A stretch of DNA of 64,000 nucleotides, taken from contig NZ_NIHD01000007.1 of assembly GCF_002806975.1 (NCBI RefSeq), positions 124,001-188,000 on the forward strand. The letters are read 5' to 3'. Every line of letters starts with the position of its first letter. Position 1 is the first letter of the stretch. The position numbers and the translations under genes are program-made. The stretch is from Marinobacter aromaticivorans (GTDB lineage: Bacteria > Pseudomonadota > Gammaproteobacteria > Pseudomonadales > Oleiphilaceae). Positions 20,199 through 29,093 of this stretch are shown here, piece by piece. A model generated the notes under the pieces. The model searched no databases. It was not told the origin of the DNA and saw only the letters and a list, made by a program, of their open reading frames with translations.

Positions 20199-20807
20199 TC
20201 ATGCAGGGCCCGCCAGCGCCTCCTGCATCAACAACTGCAGATGCTCCGGCAACTTTGCCGATAATGCCAAAGCCCGCTCGTGGGCACGCTGCGACATTTT
20301 GCCCCAGGTGCGCCGCACAATCCTCAGCCACTTCTCCCGCTCGTATTCGGTGTTATCGGTATAGAACTGCGCAAAGTATTTTTCCAGAAACACCATGCAG
20401 GCAACGTCTTCCAGTAGCTGGGTGTCGGCGTCCTTACGCAATTCCCGCTTGGTCAGAATCACCTCAACCCGCTCACATTCGCTCTCCGGGTATCCACAAC
20501 CGGCCATGATTTCCGCAGCCCGGCGCCCATGCATGCGACCACAGGCCTGGCGCCACTGGTAATAGGCTTTGCGGCCCTCCGGATAGTCACTGCGGGGCAT
20601 TTTCCAGCGTTCGATATGCTGGGCGCGGCAGGCAATCTGCATCCGTTCGGAAGGCGAAGGTTCCAGCTCATGCAGCCAGCGGGTCATGTGCAAGCTGTAA
20701 GCATACTCCCGTGGCAGGGTTTCACCTGCCACCACCTCTTCATTGGGGTCGGCGCGATTTGCATTGTCAATCGCATCCAGAGCACACTTGAGGGATGCTC
20801 GCTCCAT
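20199..20807 (-). CDS. DUF4202 domain-containing protein
   Basis: A 202-residue soluble protein matching the DUF4202 family from memory. It is rich in Trp, His and charged residues, with IACRAQHIERWKMPRSDYPE (about 58-77) and YYQWRQACGRMHGRRAAEI. The conserved histidines suggest an HD-like or metal-binding fold, but no function is known to me. It converges with trpC, with 18 bases between the stops, and diverges from the cyclase gene. Confidence 0.8.
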   Translation of the reverse strand: MERASLKCALDAIDNANRADPNEEVVAGETLPREYAYSLHMTRWLHELEPSPSERMQIACRAQHIERWKMPRSDYPEGRKAYYQWRQACGRMHGRRAAEIMAGCGYPESECERVEVILTKRELRKDADTQLLEDVACMVFLEKYFAQFYTDNTEYEREKWLRIVRRTWGKMSQRAHERALALSAKLPEHLQLLMQEALAGPA

Positions 20808-20869
20808 ACTGTCTCCTTTTACGACATGACTGCTCCGCCGGGGCGTTGCGCCGGGCGCAGCATTAACTG

Positions 20870-22084
20870 ATGATTAGAGCTACTGGCAGCCGGACTATGA
20901 CGATGATGAGATTTTCAGGCCTCAAACCGCCATATGAAAAGGTACCACCCAAATGGCGTCCAGCCTATGAGGCCTATATAAGGACCGTGGAAGGGCAAGT
21001 AGCCGTTGTGGCCGCCTGGGTGCTTCTGATCACCGTGCTTTTCTACCAGTTTACCCATGAACTGCGCCTGGCCCACCGCCCGGATCTCTGGCTCACCGAG
21101 CTGGGCTTCCGGACACCGGTGCTGCTCACGGCTCTGCTTACACTGCTTTCCCACTACACCGGTAAACCCATGTGCCAAAGCCGCTATCTGCTCAGGGCCA
21201 TGGGGGTTTCCGTTATGGTCATGATACTTGCGCTGTTCCTCATTCACTACAACGGGCCGTCTGCCGCTACTTATCAGATTACCAATGGAATCATCATCAG
21301 TTTTTTCGGCGTTGCCATACTGTCGGTCAGAGGGCCCAAAGAATGGTGGCTCATGTTCGTTCTGCCCCTGGTAATCTTTGTGTTCGCTGCCAGAATGCGC
21401 GGCCTGACCTTTACAGAGCTGCTGCCATACATGTTCGACCCCATGGTGATGATGGTGATTGGCATCGTTCTGAGTGCAGCCCTGAGGCAGCTGCGAGCAG
21501 GGGAATTCATAGCCAGGCAGGAGCTCCGGGACCAGGCAACAACCGACCTGCTGACCGGCCTGCTGAATCGCAGGGCCATGCATCAGCTGCTGGAGCAGGA
21601 ACATGCCCGGGCCCAGCGCTCCGGAACCACTTACAGTCTTGTTCTGGGCGACCTGGATCACTTCAAGCGAGTAAACGACACCTACGGCCACAACGTTGGC
21701 GACATTGTGCTCCAGGAAACCGCGCGCAGAGTGGGTAGCCACATGCGTGCACAGGATGCCCTTTGCCGCTGGGGTGGTGAGGAAATTCTGATGCTGTTAC
21801 CGGAAACCGGGCCGGACGGAGCCCGGCACGTGGCGGAGAAGGCGCGCCTGTCTCTTGCAAACGAACCCATGGTGGCCGGCGGGCACGACATCCACCAGAC
21901 CATCAGCCTGGGCGTCACCAGTTGCCGTGGCAGCGATGATATCGAAAGCGCCATCAAGCGCGCTGATGACGCACTCTACCAGGCCAAGAAAAATGGCCGC
22001 AATCGCACAGAGGTCAGCACTCCGTCTAATTCCGGCCATGATCCTGCACCAGGACAGGACGCTTCAGACGCCACCGCATGCTGA
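20870..22084 (+). CDS. Membrane-anchored diguanylate cyclase (GGDEF)
   Basis: A 404-residue protein with about five or six hydrophobic helices (residues 40-200, for example VAAWVLLITVLFY and VSVMVMILALFLIHY), then a C-terminal GGDEF domain. The domain has TTDLLTGLLNRRAMHQLLE, the LGDLDHFKRVNDTYGHNVGD loop, and the active site RWGGEEILMLLP. The motif is GGEEI rather than GGEEF. An inhibitory I-site RAQD sits five residues before it. It probably makes c-di-GMP in response to a membrane signal. The start could also be the ATG at 20897; neither has a strong ribosome-binding site. Confidence 0.88.
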   Translation: MIRATGSRTMTMMRFSGLKPPYEKVPPKWRPAYEAYIRTVEGQVAVVAAWVLLITVLFYQFTHELRLAHRPDLWLTELGFRTPVLLTALLTLLSHYTGKPMCQSRYLLRAMGVSVMVMILALFLIHYNGPSAATYQITNGIIISFFGVAILSVRGPKEWWLMFVLPLVIFVFAARMRGLTFTELLPYMFDPMVMMVIGIVLSAALRQLRAGEFIARQELRDQATTDLLTGLLNRRAMHQLLEQEHARAQRSGTTYSLVLGDLDHFKRVNDTYGHNVGDIVLQETARRVGSHMRAQDALCRWGGEEILMLLPETGPDGARHVAEKARLSLANEPMVAGGHDIHQTISLGVTSCRGSDDIESAIKRADDALYQAKKNGRNRTEVSTPSNSGHDPAPGQDASDATAC

Positions 22085-22106
22085 CTTCAGTTGGTACCCG
22101 GGCGCG

Positions 22107-22724
22107 TCAGACCTGCGCTGACGGGCGTGCCTTGATACGGTCATACCACGCCTGCAGGTGGGTTTGCCCGGGCTGAATACGGATATTTACCACCCGGGCG
22201 AAGGCCACCGTTGTGAAGGCATTGATATCGGCAGCGGTAAGCCGGTCACAACAGATGTATTCCTTGTTGGCAAGATGATTGTCGAGAAACTCCATAAACT
22301 TGCCAACACTCTTGCCGCAATCCTCTCCCCATTCCTTGATGGGGTTCATTCTGTCCTTGAAATAACCGCTGGTGTGCTGAAAGCACATGCCTGTGGGCAT
22401 GAAGAAGTAGAATTCCACCCACCTTACCCACTGTTCAATCAACGCCTTTTCCAGAGGGGTGTCTCCCAGAAGCGTTGGGGTGTCCGGGTAGCTTTCCTCA
22501 AAATAACGGCAAATGGCCATGGTCTCGGCAATGCAGGTGCCGTCATCCAGCTCCATCACCGGCACTTTCTTCATGGGGTTACGCGCTACGTACTCCGGCG
22601 TCAGGTTTTCGCCCTTCTGCAAATCAATCTCAATGAATTCGGCTTTATCCAGCAAACCTTTCTCTGCCATGAACATGCGTACGCGGCGGGGATTCGGTGC
22701 CGTTTTCGTTTCAAAAATCTTCAT
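22107..22724 (-). CDS. Glutathione S-transferase family protein
   Basis: A 205-residue GST. The N-terminal thioredoxin-like domain starts MKIFETKTAPNPRRVRMFMAE and contains KVPVMELDDGTCIAETMAICRY, the glutathione-binding cis-Pro and E-S/T region. The C-terminal helical domain follows (ALIEQWVRWVEFYFF). The ATG at 22724 is chosen over an upstream extension to 22808 because the thioredoxin fold begins there. The substrate is unknown. Confidence 0.86.
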   Translation of the reverse strand: MKIFETKTAPNPRRVRMFMAEKGLLDKAEFIEIDLQKGENLTPEYVARNPMKKVPVMELDDGTCIAETMAICRYFEESYPDTPTLLGDTPLEKALIEQWVRWVEFYFFMPTGMCFQHTSGYFKDRMNPIKEWGEDCGKSVGKFMEFLDNHLANKEYICCDRLTAADINAFTTVAFARVVNIRIQPGQTHLQAWYDRIKARPSAQV

Positions 22725-23108
22725 TATTATCAACTCCGTTCCGGGTAAATCCGTGATTCCAGCATAAAGGTTACAGGTGAGATTGGCCCGAAAAAAGAGT
22801 TGCGTCAAGCAACTGACCAGAAGCCAGGGTCAAGGCAAGGATGCGTCTGGAAAAATGACGTATTTTTGTGAAAACCTTGTAACTGAGCGCAGGATCCTTA
22901 TGCTTGTAGGTACGTGGTAACCGAGATGAGTCGTTTTGCCCTACTTTCAGTATTGCCAGAAAGCCGCACTCCAGGGAACCTCTTCCGGTTGCCTCTCCTC
23001 AGTAGTAGAACCCGTTAACACTCGATCTGACACCAACACAGGGAGCGTCAGAAAAGCGATAAAAACCGCTCCAATCGATTTTACAATCATCAGAACGGAG
23101 AAGTGACT
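22725..23108. other. 384-base intergenic region before the ABC transporter operon
   Basis: No gene is visible in either strand. It lies between the divergent GST gene and the substrate-binding-protein gene, so it should hold both promoters. The best rightward candidate is TTGTAA 22877-22882 and TATGCT 22899-22904 with a 16-base spacer, about 200 bases before the start codon. GGAG lies at 23097-23100, just before the ATG at 23109. No riboswitch or convincing palindromic operator was recognised. Confidence 0.5.
22877..22904 (+). promoter_or_regulatory. Candidate promoter of the betaine/choline-type transporter operon
   Basis: TTGTAA and TATGCT are separated by 16 bases. Each hexamer matches four of six sigma-70 consensus positions. 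The implied 5' untranslated region of nearly 200 bases is long, leaving room for regulation. Tentative. Confidence 0.3.
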
Positions 23109-24077
23109 ATGCGAAAGCTTGCGTCTGCTGCACTGCTATGTGCGCTCTCAGTTCCCGCCATGGCACAGGCCAATTGTGGGGAAGTATCCATCACGGAAAT
23201 GAACTGGGCCTCCAACACCGTGGTCACCAACGTAGCCAAATTCATCATGGAGCAAGGTTATGGCTGCGACGTAAAGGTTGTGCCTTCCGATACCGTACCT
23301 GCCGTAACGTCTGTTGCAGAAAACGGTGAGCCCGACATTGTGACCGAGCTCTGGCTGAACTCGGCTGGTGAGGCTTACCTGCGCCTTGAAAGAGAGGGCA
23401 AAATCGAAAGGCTCGGAAAAGTACTTGATCCTGGCGGCGTTGAGGGCTGGTGGATCCCCACGTACCTGGCTGAGGAGCACCCGGAACTGAAGACAATCGA
23501 AGGCGTGATGGCCAATCCTGAACTGGTGGGCGGGCGTTTCAACAACTGCCCCGACGGCTGGGGCTGCCGGATTGTCAGTGACAACCTGATCCGGGCGCTG
23601 GATCTGGAAAGCTCCGGCATAAAAGTTTTCAACCACGGGTCTGGCGAAACCCTGGCCTCCTCAATGGCCTCTGCTGTGCAGAATGAAGAACCCTGGCTGG
23701 GCTATTACTGGGGCCCGACAGTGCCTCTCGGCAAGTACGACATGACCCGGGTAAAACTGGGCGAGTACAACAAGGAGATCCATGAGAAGAATCAGAACCC
23801 CGACGCGGACAACCCGGGCGTTTCCGAGTTCCCGGCTGCACCGGTTCTGACATCGGTGACCACCGACTTCAAGGATAGGGAGCCGGAAGTAACTGAAATG
23901 CTGAGCAAAATGACGTTTAAAACGGACACCATGAGCGCATTGCTGGCGTGGATGGATGCCAACAACGCATCCGGCGAAGAAGCCGCTGTTTATTACCTGA
24001 GCAACAACCGTGATGAATGGTCTGGCTGGCTGAACGATGATGCCAGAAAGAAACTCGCCGCCATTCTTGAAAACTGA
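23109..24077 (+). CDS. Quaternary-amine ABC transporter substrate-binding protein (OpuAC/ProX family)
   Basis: A 322-residue periplasmic protein with a signal peptide (LASAALLCALSVPAMAQA). A mature OpuAC-type domain follows: ITEMNWASNTVVTNVAKFIM, DIVTELWLNSAG, and the tryptophan-rich EPWLGYYWGPTVPLGKYD segment that could form the aromatic cage for betaine, choline or carnitine. The ATG at 23109 is preferred over a GTG two codons earlier. Permease and ATPase genes follow, giving the order binding protein, permease, ATPase, reversed relative to E. coli proVWX. Confidence 0.88.
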   Translation: MRKLASAALLCALSVPAMAQANCGEVSITEMNWASNTVVTNVAKFIMEQGYGCDVKVVPSDTVPAVTSVAENGEPDIVTELWLNSAGEAYLRLEREGKIERLGKVLDPGGVEGWWIPTYLAEEHPELKTIEGVMANPELVGGRFNNCPDGWGCRIVSDNLIRALDLESSGIKVFNHGSGETLASSMASAVQNEEPWLGYYWGPTVPLGKYDMTRVKLGEYNKEIHEKNQNPDADNPGVSEFPAAPVLTSVTTDFKDREPEVTEMLSKMTFKTDTMSALLAWMDANNASGEEAAVYYLSNNRDEWSGWLNDDARKKLAAILEN

Positions 24078-24090
24078 TCGACCCGCCCTG

Positions 24091-24125
24091 GCCCGGGTGC
24101 AGCATTCTGACGAGCTGCCCCGGGC
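24091..24125 (+). other. Hairpin between binding-protein and permease genes
   Basis: GCCCGGGTGCAGC (24091-24103) pairs with GCTGCCCCGGGC (24114-24125) over 12 bp with a single bulged T and a 10-base loop. No U-run follows. Such stems after a binding-protein gene often stabilise its mRNA or partly stop transcription, giving excess binding protein over permease. That role here is inference. Confidence 0.5.
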
Positions 24126-24193
24126 AAGCCTGAACGTAGTAGCAATTGATTATGAACGCATGGCTGCCCATGCGTAGAAGAGGCTGAACACGA

Positions 24194-25228
24194 ATGGCAA
24201 CCTACGACTCCCTGTTCTCAGCGCTGGGGCTAGAAGACTGGTGCGCAAAAGGAAAAGACGATGGCCCCATGTCCATGGCTGACCTGCTTGCAAAAACCAA
24301 AGGCAAGGACGCAGAACCCCCATCCCTGTGGGACCTCCCGTTTCCGTCCATGGATGCACTCAACGAATCCTGCGCCGCCTTCCCCCAGTCACGAGAACTT
24401 ACCAAGGGCCTGGAACAGGGGTTTTTGGACATCAAAGACAGTCTCAGCCTGGTGCTTGACCCCCTGACCCAACCCCTGAGCTGGTTTCTGGACAGCGCAC
24501 TTTACGGCATGCTGAACACCCCCTGGTGGATTATCATCCCTGTTATGCTCGCCGTTGTGTTCGTGGTGACCAAATCCTGGAAACTGGTTATGTTTGTTGC
24601 CGGCAGCATTTGCCTGCTGGCATTCATCGATTACTACGAATACGCCATGCAGACGCTGGCCATTATTTTTGTCTGCGCCTTCCTCTGCGTGCTCTTTGGC
24701 GTGCCTATAGGCATCGCCATGTCTAGAAGCGATACCATGCAACGGCTGACCATTCCGGTGCTGGATATGCTGCAGACCCTGCCACCGTTTGTGTACCTGA
24801 TCCCGCTGATCTTCCTGTTCAGCGTGACCGAATCCAAACTCTACGGTATCGCCATTATTCTCTACGCCATAGTGCCCGTGGTGCGGCTGACGAACCTGGG
24901 GATACGGCTGGTGGATAAAGACGTGATTGAAGCCGCGGATGCCTTCGGCATGACACCGAGACAGAAGCTGTTCAAGGTTCAGATCCCGCTGGCTCTGCCC
25001 AACATCATGGCCGGTGTCAACCAGACCATCATGATGAGCCTTGCCATGGTCGTTATCGCATCTCTGGTTTCAGCGCCCGGTCTCGGCGTGCTGGTGCTTC
25101 GCGGCATTCGCAACCTGGAGCTTGGGGTTGGCCTGGTTTCCGGCCTCGGTATTGTCATCCTGGCAGTCATTCTGGACCGGGTGACCAAGGCTTCTCTGGC
25201 GCGTATCAATGCCAGCCAAAAGCAGTGA
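24194..25228 (+). CDS. Quaternary-amine ABC transporter permease (ProW-like)
   Basis: A 344-residue inner-membrane permease. About 110 N-terminal residues form a soluble or amphipathic extension, followed by the BPD transmembrane domain with about six or seven helices. The EAA-type loop is visible as VIEAADAFGMTPRQKLFKVQIPLALPN, the contact site for the ATPase, preceded by MLQTLPPFVYLIPLIFLF. An AGAGG ribosome-binding site precedes the ATG. It works with the flanking binding protein and ATPase for uptake of an osmolyte or carbon/nitrogen source. Confidence 0.88.
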   Translation: MATYDSLFSALGLEDWCAKGKDDGPMSMADLLAKTKGKDAEPPSLWDLPFPSMDALNESCAAFPQSRELTKGLEQGFLDIKDSLSLVLDPLTQPLSWFLDSALYGMLNTPWWIIIPVMLAVVFVVTKSWKLVMFVAGSICLLAFIDYYEYAMQTLAIIFVCAFLCVLFGVPIGIAMSRSDTMQRLTIPVLDMLQTLPPFVYLIPLIFLFSVTESKLYGIAIILYAIVPVVRLTNLGIRLVDKDVIEAADAFGMTPRQKLFKVQIPLALPNIMAGVNQTIMMSLAMVVIASLVSAPGLGVLVLRGIRNLELGVGLVSGLGIVILAVILDRVTKASLARINASQKQ

Positions 25229-25237
25229 GGACAGAAC

Positions 25238-26296
25238 GTGGCAAATGATATAAAGATTTCCATCAGAAACCTCTACAAGATATTCGGGCCAACGCCGGAT
25301 GTGGCTCTGGAATATGTAAAGCGGGGCATGAACAAGGCCGATCTGCTGGACCAGCAAAACCATGTTCTGGGGCTCAGGGATATCAATGTGGATATCCTCG
25401 ACGGCAAGATTACCGTGATCATGGGGCTTTCGGGTTCCGGAAAATCCACGCTGATCCGTCATCTCAACCGCCTGATAGAACCCACCGCCGGAGAAATCCA
25501 CCTCGATGGGGAAAATGTTCTGGACCTGAACGAAGAACAATTACGCCAGCTGCGGCGGGAACAGATGTCCATGGTGTTCCAGAAGTTCGCCCTGCTGCCG
25601 CACAAGACCGTGCTTGAGAACGCCGGCATGGCCCTGAACATTCGCGGTTACACCGTCGCAGATTTCGAAAGCGAAGCGGTAAAATGGCTGGCCAGGGTTG
25701 GTCTTGAGGGCAATGAAAACCAGTACCCGCATCAGTTATCGGGTGGTATGCAGCAGCGGGTTGGCATTGCCCGTGCGCTGGTATCCAACTCCCCCATCAT
25801 GCTGATGGACGAGGCCTTCTCCGCCCTGGACCCCCTTATCCGGTCAGACATGCAGGATCTGCTACTGGAGCTGCAGAGCGAGCTTCAGAAAACCATCGTG
25901 TTCATCACCCACGATCTGGACGAAGCGCTGAAACTCTCCGAGCATCTGGTCATTCTCAAGGATGGTGAAGTGGTTCAGCAGGGTGATCCACAGGAAATTC
26001 TGCTTAACCCCAACGATCCCTATATCGTCGACTTTATCAGTGACATCAACCGCGCGCGTGTGCTTCGGGTGCGTTCTGTTATGGATACGGACTTCGACAG
26101 GGATGCGGACTATGCGGGGGATATTTCCGAGAAAGACAATCTTGAGGCAGTGCTGAGTCGCTCCGGGGGCGATACAGACAAGATCTTCAGGGTTGTCCGG
26201 GATGGAGAGATGGTGGGCAGCCTGAGCATGAAAGCCCTCACCCGCGCACTGGTTCCCACCGATGCAGCCACCGAGCGCGGTCTACGCAAGAACTGA
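25238..26296 (+). CDS. Quaternary-amine ABC transporter ATPase (ProV-like)
   Basis: A 352-residue ATPase. The Walker A motif is GLSGSGKSTLIRHLN near residue 66, the Q-loop lies in MVFQKFALLPHKTV, the signature is LSGGMQQRVGIARAL, Walker B is IMLMDEAFSALDPL, and the H-loop is VFITHDLDEAL. A shortened CBS-like C-terminal region follows after VDFISDINRARVL, smaller than the tandem CBS of E. coli ProV. It starts with GTG behind GAGGA, 9 bases after the permease. A hairpin follows the stop. Confidence 0.9.
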   Translation: MANDIKISIRNLYKIFGPTPDVALEYVKRGMNKADLLDQQNHVLGLRDINVDILDGKITVIMGLSGSGKSTLIRHLNRLIEPTAGEIHLDGENVLDLNEEQLRQLRREQMSMVFQKFALLPHKTVLENAGMALNIRGYTVADFESEAVKWLARVGLEGNENQYPHQLSGGMQQRVGIARALVSNSPIMLMDEAFSALDPLIRSDMQDLLLELQSELQKTIVFITHDLDEALKLSEHLVILKDGEVVQQGDPQEILLNPNDPYIVDFISDINRARVLRVRSVMDTDFDRDADYAGDISEKDNLEAVLSRSGGDTDKIFRVVRDGEMVGSLSMKALTRALVPTDAATERGLRKN

Positions 26297-26306
26297 TCTG
26301 CCAGAA

Positions 26307-26340
26307 GCCAGTAAGCCTGAGCACTCGCCGGCTTACTGGC
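26307..26340. terminator. Hairpin between convergent genes
   Basis: A perfect 11-bp stem, GCCAGTAAGCC (26307-26317) with GGCTTACTGGC (26330-26340), with a 12-base loop. It lies 10 bases after the ATPase stop and about 20 bases from the end of the converging lipoprotein gene. There is no T-run on either side, so it may protect 3' ends rather than terminate by itself. Confidence 0.45.
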
Positions 26341-26360
26341 CAGTTGTCAGCACAGATCCT

Positions 26361-27344
26361 TTATTGGCCCCCGGTAGTTTCTGTTGACTTGAAGGCGGTA
26401 ATTATTTCACCCTCGGATGTTGTCAGGAGCAACTCTCCGTTGCGGCCTATCGATGCTCGTTTCACGCGCGAAAGCAGCTCCAGAAAGCGGTCTTCCTGGT
26501 TCATCAGGGCCGGCGCACACGCCATTTTGGTCGCGTACATGGAACTGAAACTGATGCCTTCACCTGTGAGTTCGTATTGACCTCCGTAGCGGTTACAGGA
26601 AGCGCGCCCGGCGACACGGTTGTCATCAAAGAACTCGATTGTCATGCGGGAGCGATCAATAATGCCGGTGCCTGCCAGATCGTCAACCACCCACTGCGCA
26701 CCACGGAAAAGGCGCTCGGGATCACCGCCACAGCCTTTAAAAACCTCCCCGTTCAGCTCCAGCCGAACCTGAGCCGGAAACTGGGCACCCGACATGGTGT
26801 CCTCACACAGTTGGCGAGCTACCTTCAATGTCAGCTCCTGCCCGTCCAGCTCACCACGAAATTCCCGCCCATGGCGGTTTGCAACGGTGGTTTCCAGCGC
26901 TATTTTCTCAGGGCCTGAAGACTCATAAGGTCGATTGAACAGCAACGTGTCGCCCTGTATCCGGACGTGCCAGAAAGGCTCGTTGCCAGTGGCCTCAAAC
27001 GGCATTTCCAGCGCGCCTGCCCGCAGGCATTCCGGGTATGCCTGCCCTCTTACGGTGAACCATGCCCGGTCACCCTTGATCCAGAAACTGGTCTCATCGT
27101 CCCCGGGGGCCACGTAACGCTCCCCGGAAGCGCTTACTTGCTGTTTAAGCAGCTGGCGTTTGCCCTGGTAAGCCACACTCAGCATGTCGCCCTCACCCGA
27201 TGCGGTAACGGCAACCTCAAGCTGGCCGCACTCATAGGTACCCAATGCTCTGGCAGTATCCGGCCCGGTATCCGTGGCACAGGCGCCGAGAAACAGGCTG
27301 GCACCTGCAATGGCGGAGATCATAAAAAGCCGCTTCGAGTACAT
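26361..27344 (-). CDS. Lipoprotein with MliC-like and META (HslJ-like) domains
   Basis: A 327-residue lipoprotein. The signal peptide ends in lipobox LFLGAC. The first domain resembles MliC, the membrane-bound inhibitor of C-type lysozyme (YECGQLEVAV and FWIKGDRAWFTVRGQ). A middle segment is of the kind often paired with META domains (ATGNEPFWHVRIQGDTLLF). The C-terminal META domain has SRMTIEFFDDNRVAGRASCN and MACAPALMNQEDRFLELL. It starts at ATG 27344 behind AGAGGA. A role in envelope protection is inferred from the domains only. Confidence 0.8.
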   Translation of the reverse strand: MYSKRLFMISAIAGASLFLGACATDTGPDTARALGTYECGQLEVAVTASGEGDMLSVAYQGKRQLLKQQVSASGERYVAPGDDETSFWIKGDRAWFTVRGQAYPECLRAGALEMPFEATGNEPFWHVRIQGDTLLFNRPYESSGPEKIALETTVANRHGREFRGELDGQELTLKVARQLCEDTMSGAQFPAQVRLELNGEVFKGCGGDPERLFRGAQWVVDDLAGTGIIDRSRMTIEFFDDNRVAGRASCNRYGGQYELTGEGISFSSMYATKMACAPALMNQEDRFLELLSRVKRASIGRNGELLLTTSEGEIITAFKSTETTGGQ

Positions 27345-27518
27345 AGACACGTCCTCTGGTCAGATCATGAGTCAATGCTGGCATCTTAATGACTCGCCCG
27401 CCTGAAAACCAATGGCAAAGGCGTGATGGCTGTTAAAAACACGCAACCCGGAGCCGCCACTGCTTTTTATCTCCCCGGTGCAACGCTATGCTGAGAGCCT
27501 TTACCCAGGAGGCTGCCC

Positions 27519-28259
27519 ATGGCACTCAGGCTCTACCAGTTCGCCATATCCCACTACTGCGAGAAAATCCGCTGGGCACTGGATTACAAAAAACTCAATT
27601 ATGAAACCACGAACCTGCTGCCAGGGCAGCACGCAAAAACCGTGCAGAAGCTCACCAGGGGCGCGGGCACTTCTGTACCAGTGCTGGAGCATAATGGTGA
27701 CGTTATTCAGGGCTCATCACACATACTGGACTACCTCGACAAAACCTTCCCCGACATACCACTCACACCGGTGGATGAAGCTGCGAAATCACTGGCACTG
27801 GCATGGGAGACACGCCTGGATGACGAGGCCGGGCCGGCCGTTCGTTGTTATTCCTATCATCATTTCCTGCAGCGCCCGAAAATTGTGGTGCCGATGCTGG
27901 CCGCGGGCACGCCTTTCTACAACCGCATCCTGCTCAGCCTGGCCTTCAGCCGGGTAAACGAAATAATGCGAAAGTGGATGAAAATAAACGAAAATACTGC
28001 CGAAAAGTCCCGGCAAACCATGGAAACCCTGCTCACAGAACTGGCAGAAACCTACAGCCGGCAGCCCTTTCTGGCGGGCGACACCTTCTCGCGCGCCGAT
28101 CTGACAGCCGCAGCCCTTTTTGCTCCGCTGTTTCAGCCGCAGGCCTATCTGGTTCCCTGGCCAAAGCCTGCGCGAATCCCCAGGGAGATAAAAGCCTGGC
28201 TTGATCAGTGGCAGCCGCAACTGCAGGTACTAAAAAAAATTTACTCGGACTATCGGTAG
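27519..28259 (+). CDS. Glutathione S-transferase family protein
   Basis: A 246-residue protein with an N-terminal thioredoxin-like GST domain (LYQFAISHYCEKIRWALDYK, then GAGTSVPVLEHNGDVIQGSSHILDYLD) and an all-helical C-terminal domain ending near FLAGDTFSRADLTAAALFAP. CAGGAGG precedes the ATG. The Ser-His-Tyr-Cys start resembles Omega-like or zeta-like GSTs that use a cysteine. It is followed by modABC, with no known functional link. Confidence 0.82.
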   Translation: MALRLYQFAISHYCEKIRWALDYKKLNYETTNLLPGQHAKTVQKLTRGAGTSVPVLEHNGDVIQGSSHILDYLDKTFPDIPLTPVDEAAKSLALAWETRLDDEAGPAVRCYSYHHFLQRPKIVVPMLAAGTPFYNRILLSLAFSRVNEIMRKWMKINENTAEKSRQTMETLLTELAETYSRQPFLAGDTFSRADLTAAALFAPLFQPQAYLVPWPKPARIPREIKAWLDQWQPQLQVLKKIYSDYR

Positions 28260-28293
28260 CGTTTTACACAGGTGAATATAAGGAGACCTGCTC

Positions 28294-29073
28294 ATGCCCC
28301 TGCCCCGAACAGACTATAGCCAACGGCTGTCGCTATGCCTCGGACTCATCCTGTTTCTGACGTTCGGCAGTCATGCCCGGGCCGCTGATGTTCGCATTGC
28401 TGTGGCCGCCAACTTCACCGACACTACCCGCAACCTGATTGCAGCATTCGGTGAAGAAACCAGCCTGCAAGCAGAGGCGAGCTACGGCTCCACCGGCAAA
28501 TTGTATGCACAGATTGATAACGGTGCGCCGTTTGATGTATTTCTGGCCGCTGACCGTCGCCGCCCGGAACTGCTTGAAGAGAACGGCCAGGGGGTGCCTG
28601 GCACCCGGTTCACCTATGCCCGGGGCAAACTGGTGCTGTGGAGCCCGGTACCCGACACCTTTGACGACCCGAAAGACTGGCTGGAATCCGGAGCTTTTGC
28701 CCGACTGGCGATAGCAAACCCCAAAACCGCACCTTACGGCCTTGCCGCCCGGGAAGTGCTGACCGAAATGGGCCTTTGGGACTCATTGCAAAGCCGCCTT
28801 GTACGCGGTGATTCCATTGCCCAGACGTTTCAGTTTGTCGCCACCACCAACGCCCAGTCAGGTTTTGTCGCCCTCTCACAGGTTCGCGCCTGGGATCATA
28901 AAGACGGCTCACTCTGGCTGATCCCGCAAAGTTACTACTCCCCAATCAATCAACAGGCTATTCTTTTAACCCGCAGTGAGAAAAATGACGCCGCTCGCCA
29001 GTGGCTTGATTTCCTGCGCAGCGACAAAGCCAGGCGTATCATTGAAGCCGCCGGCTACGAAACCGAACTCTGA
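28294..29073 (+). CDS. modA: Molybdate ABC transporter substrate-binding protein ModA
   Basis: A 259-residue periplasmic binding protein. Signal peptide LCLGLILFLTFGSHARA, then VRIAVAANFTDTTRNLIAAF, ASYGSTGKLYAQIDNGAPFDVFLAA, and AIANPKTAPYGLAAREVL, the standard ModA oxyanion-site segments. AAGGAG precedes the ATG. It is the first gene of a tight modABC operon. No Moco riboswitch or ModE-type palindrome was seen in the short upstream gap. Confidence 0.94.
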   Translation: MPLPRTDYSQRLSLCLGLILFLTFGSHARAADVRIAVAANFTDTTRNLIAAFGEETSLQAEASYGSTGKLYAQIDNGAPFDVFLAADRRRPELLEENGQGVPGTRFTYARGKLVLWSPVPDTFDDPKDWLESGAFARLAIANPKTAPYGLAAREVLTEMGLWDSLQSRLVRGDSIAQTFQFVATTNAQSGFVALSQVRAWDHKDGSLWLIPQSYYSPINQQAILLTRSEKNDAARQWLDFLRSDKARRIIEAAGYETEL

Positions 29074-29093
29074 GCAGTTACCCGGCCAACACC

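Noticed and set aside
22725..23108. A small RNA or riboswitch in the leader of the ABC transporter operon
   Set aside because: No conserved aptamer motif, strong hairpin or terminator was seen. Only a weak promoter candidate is supported.
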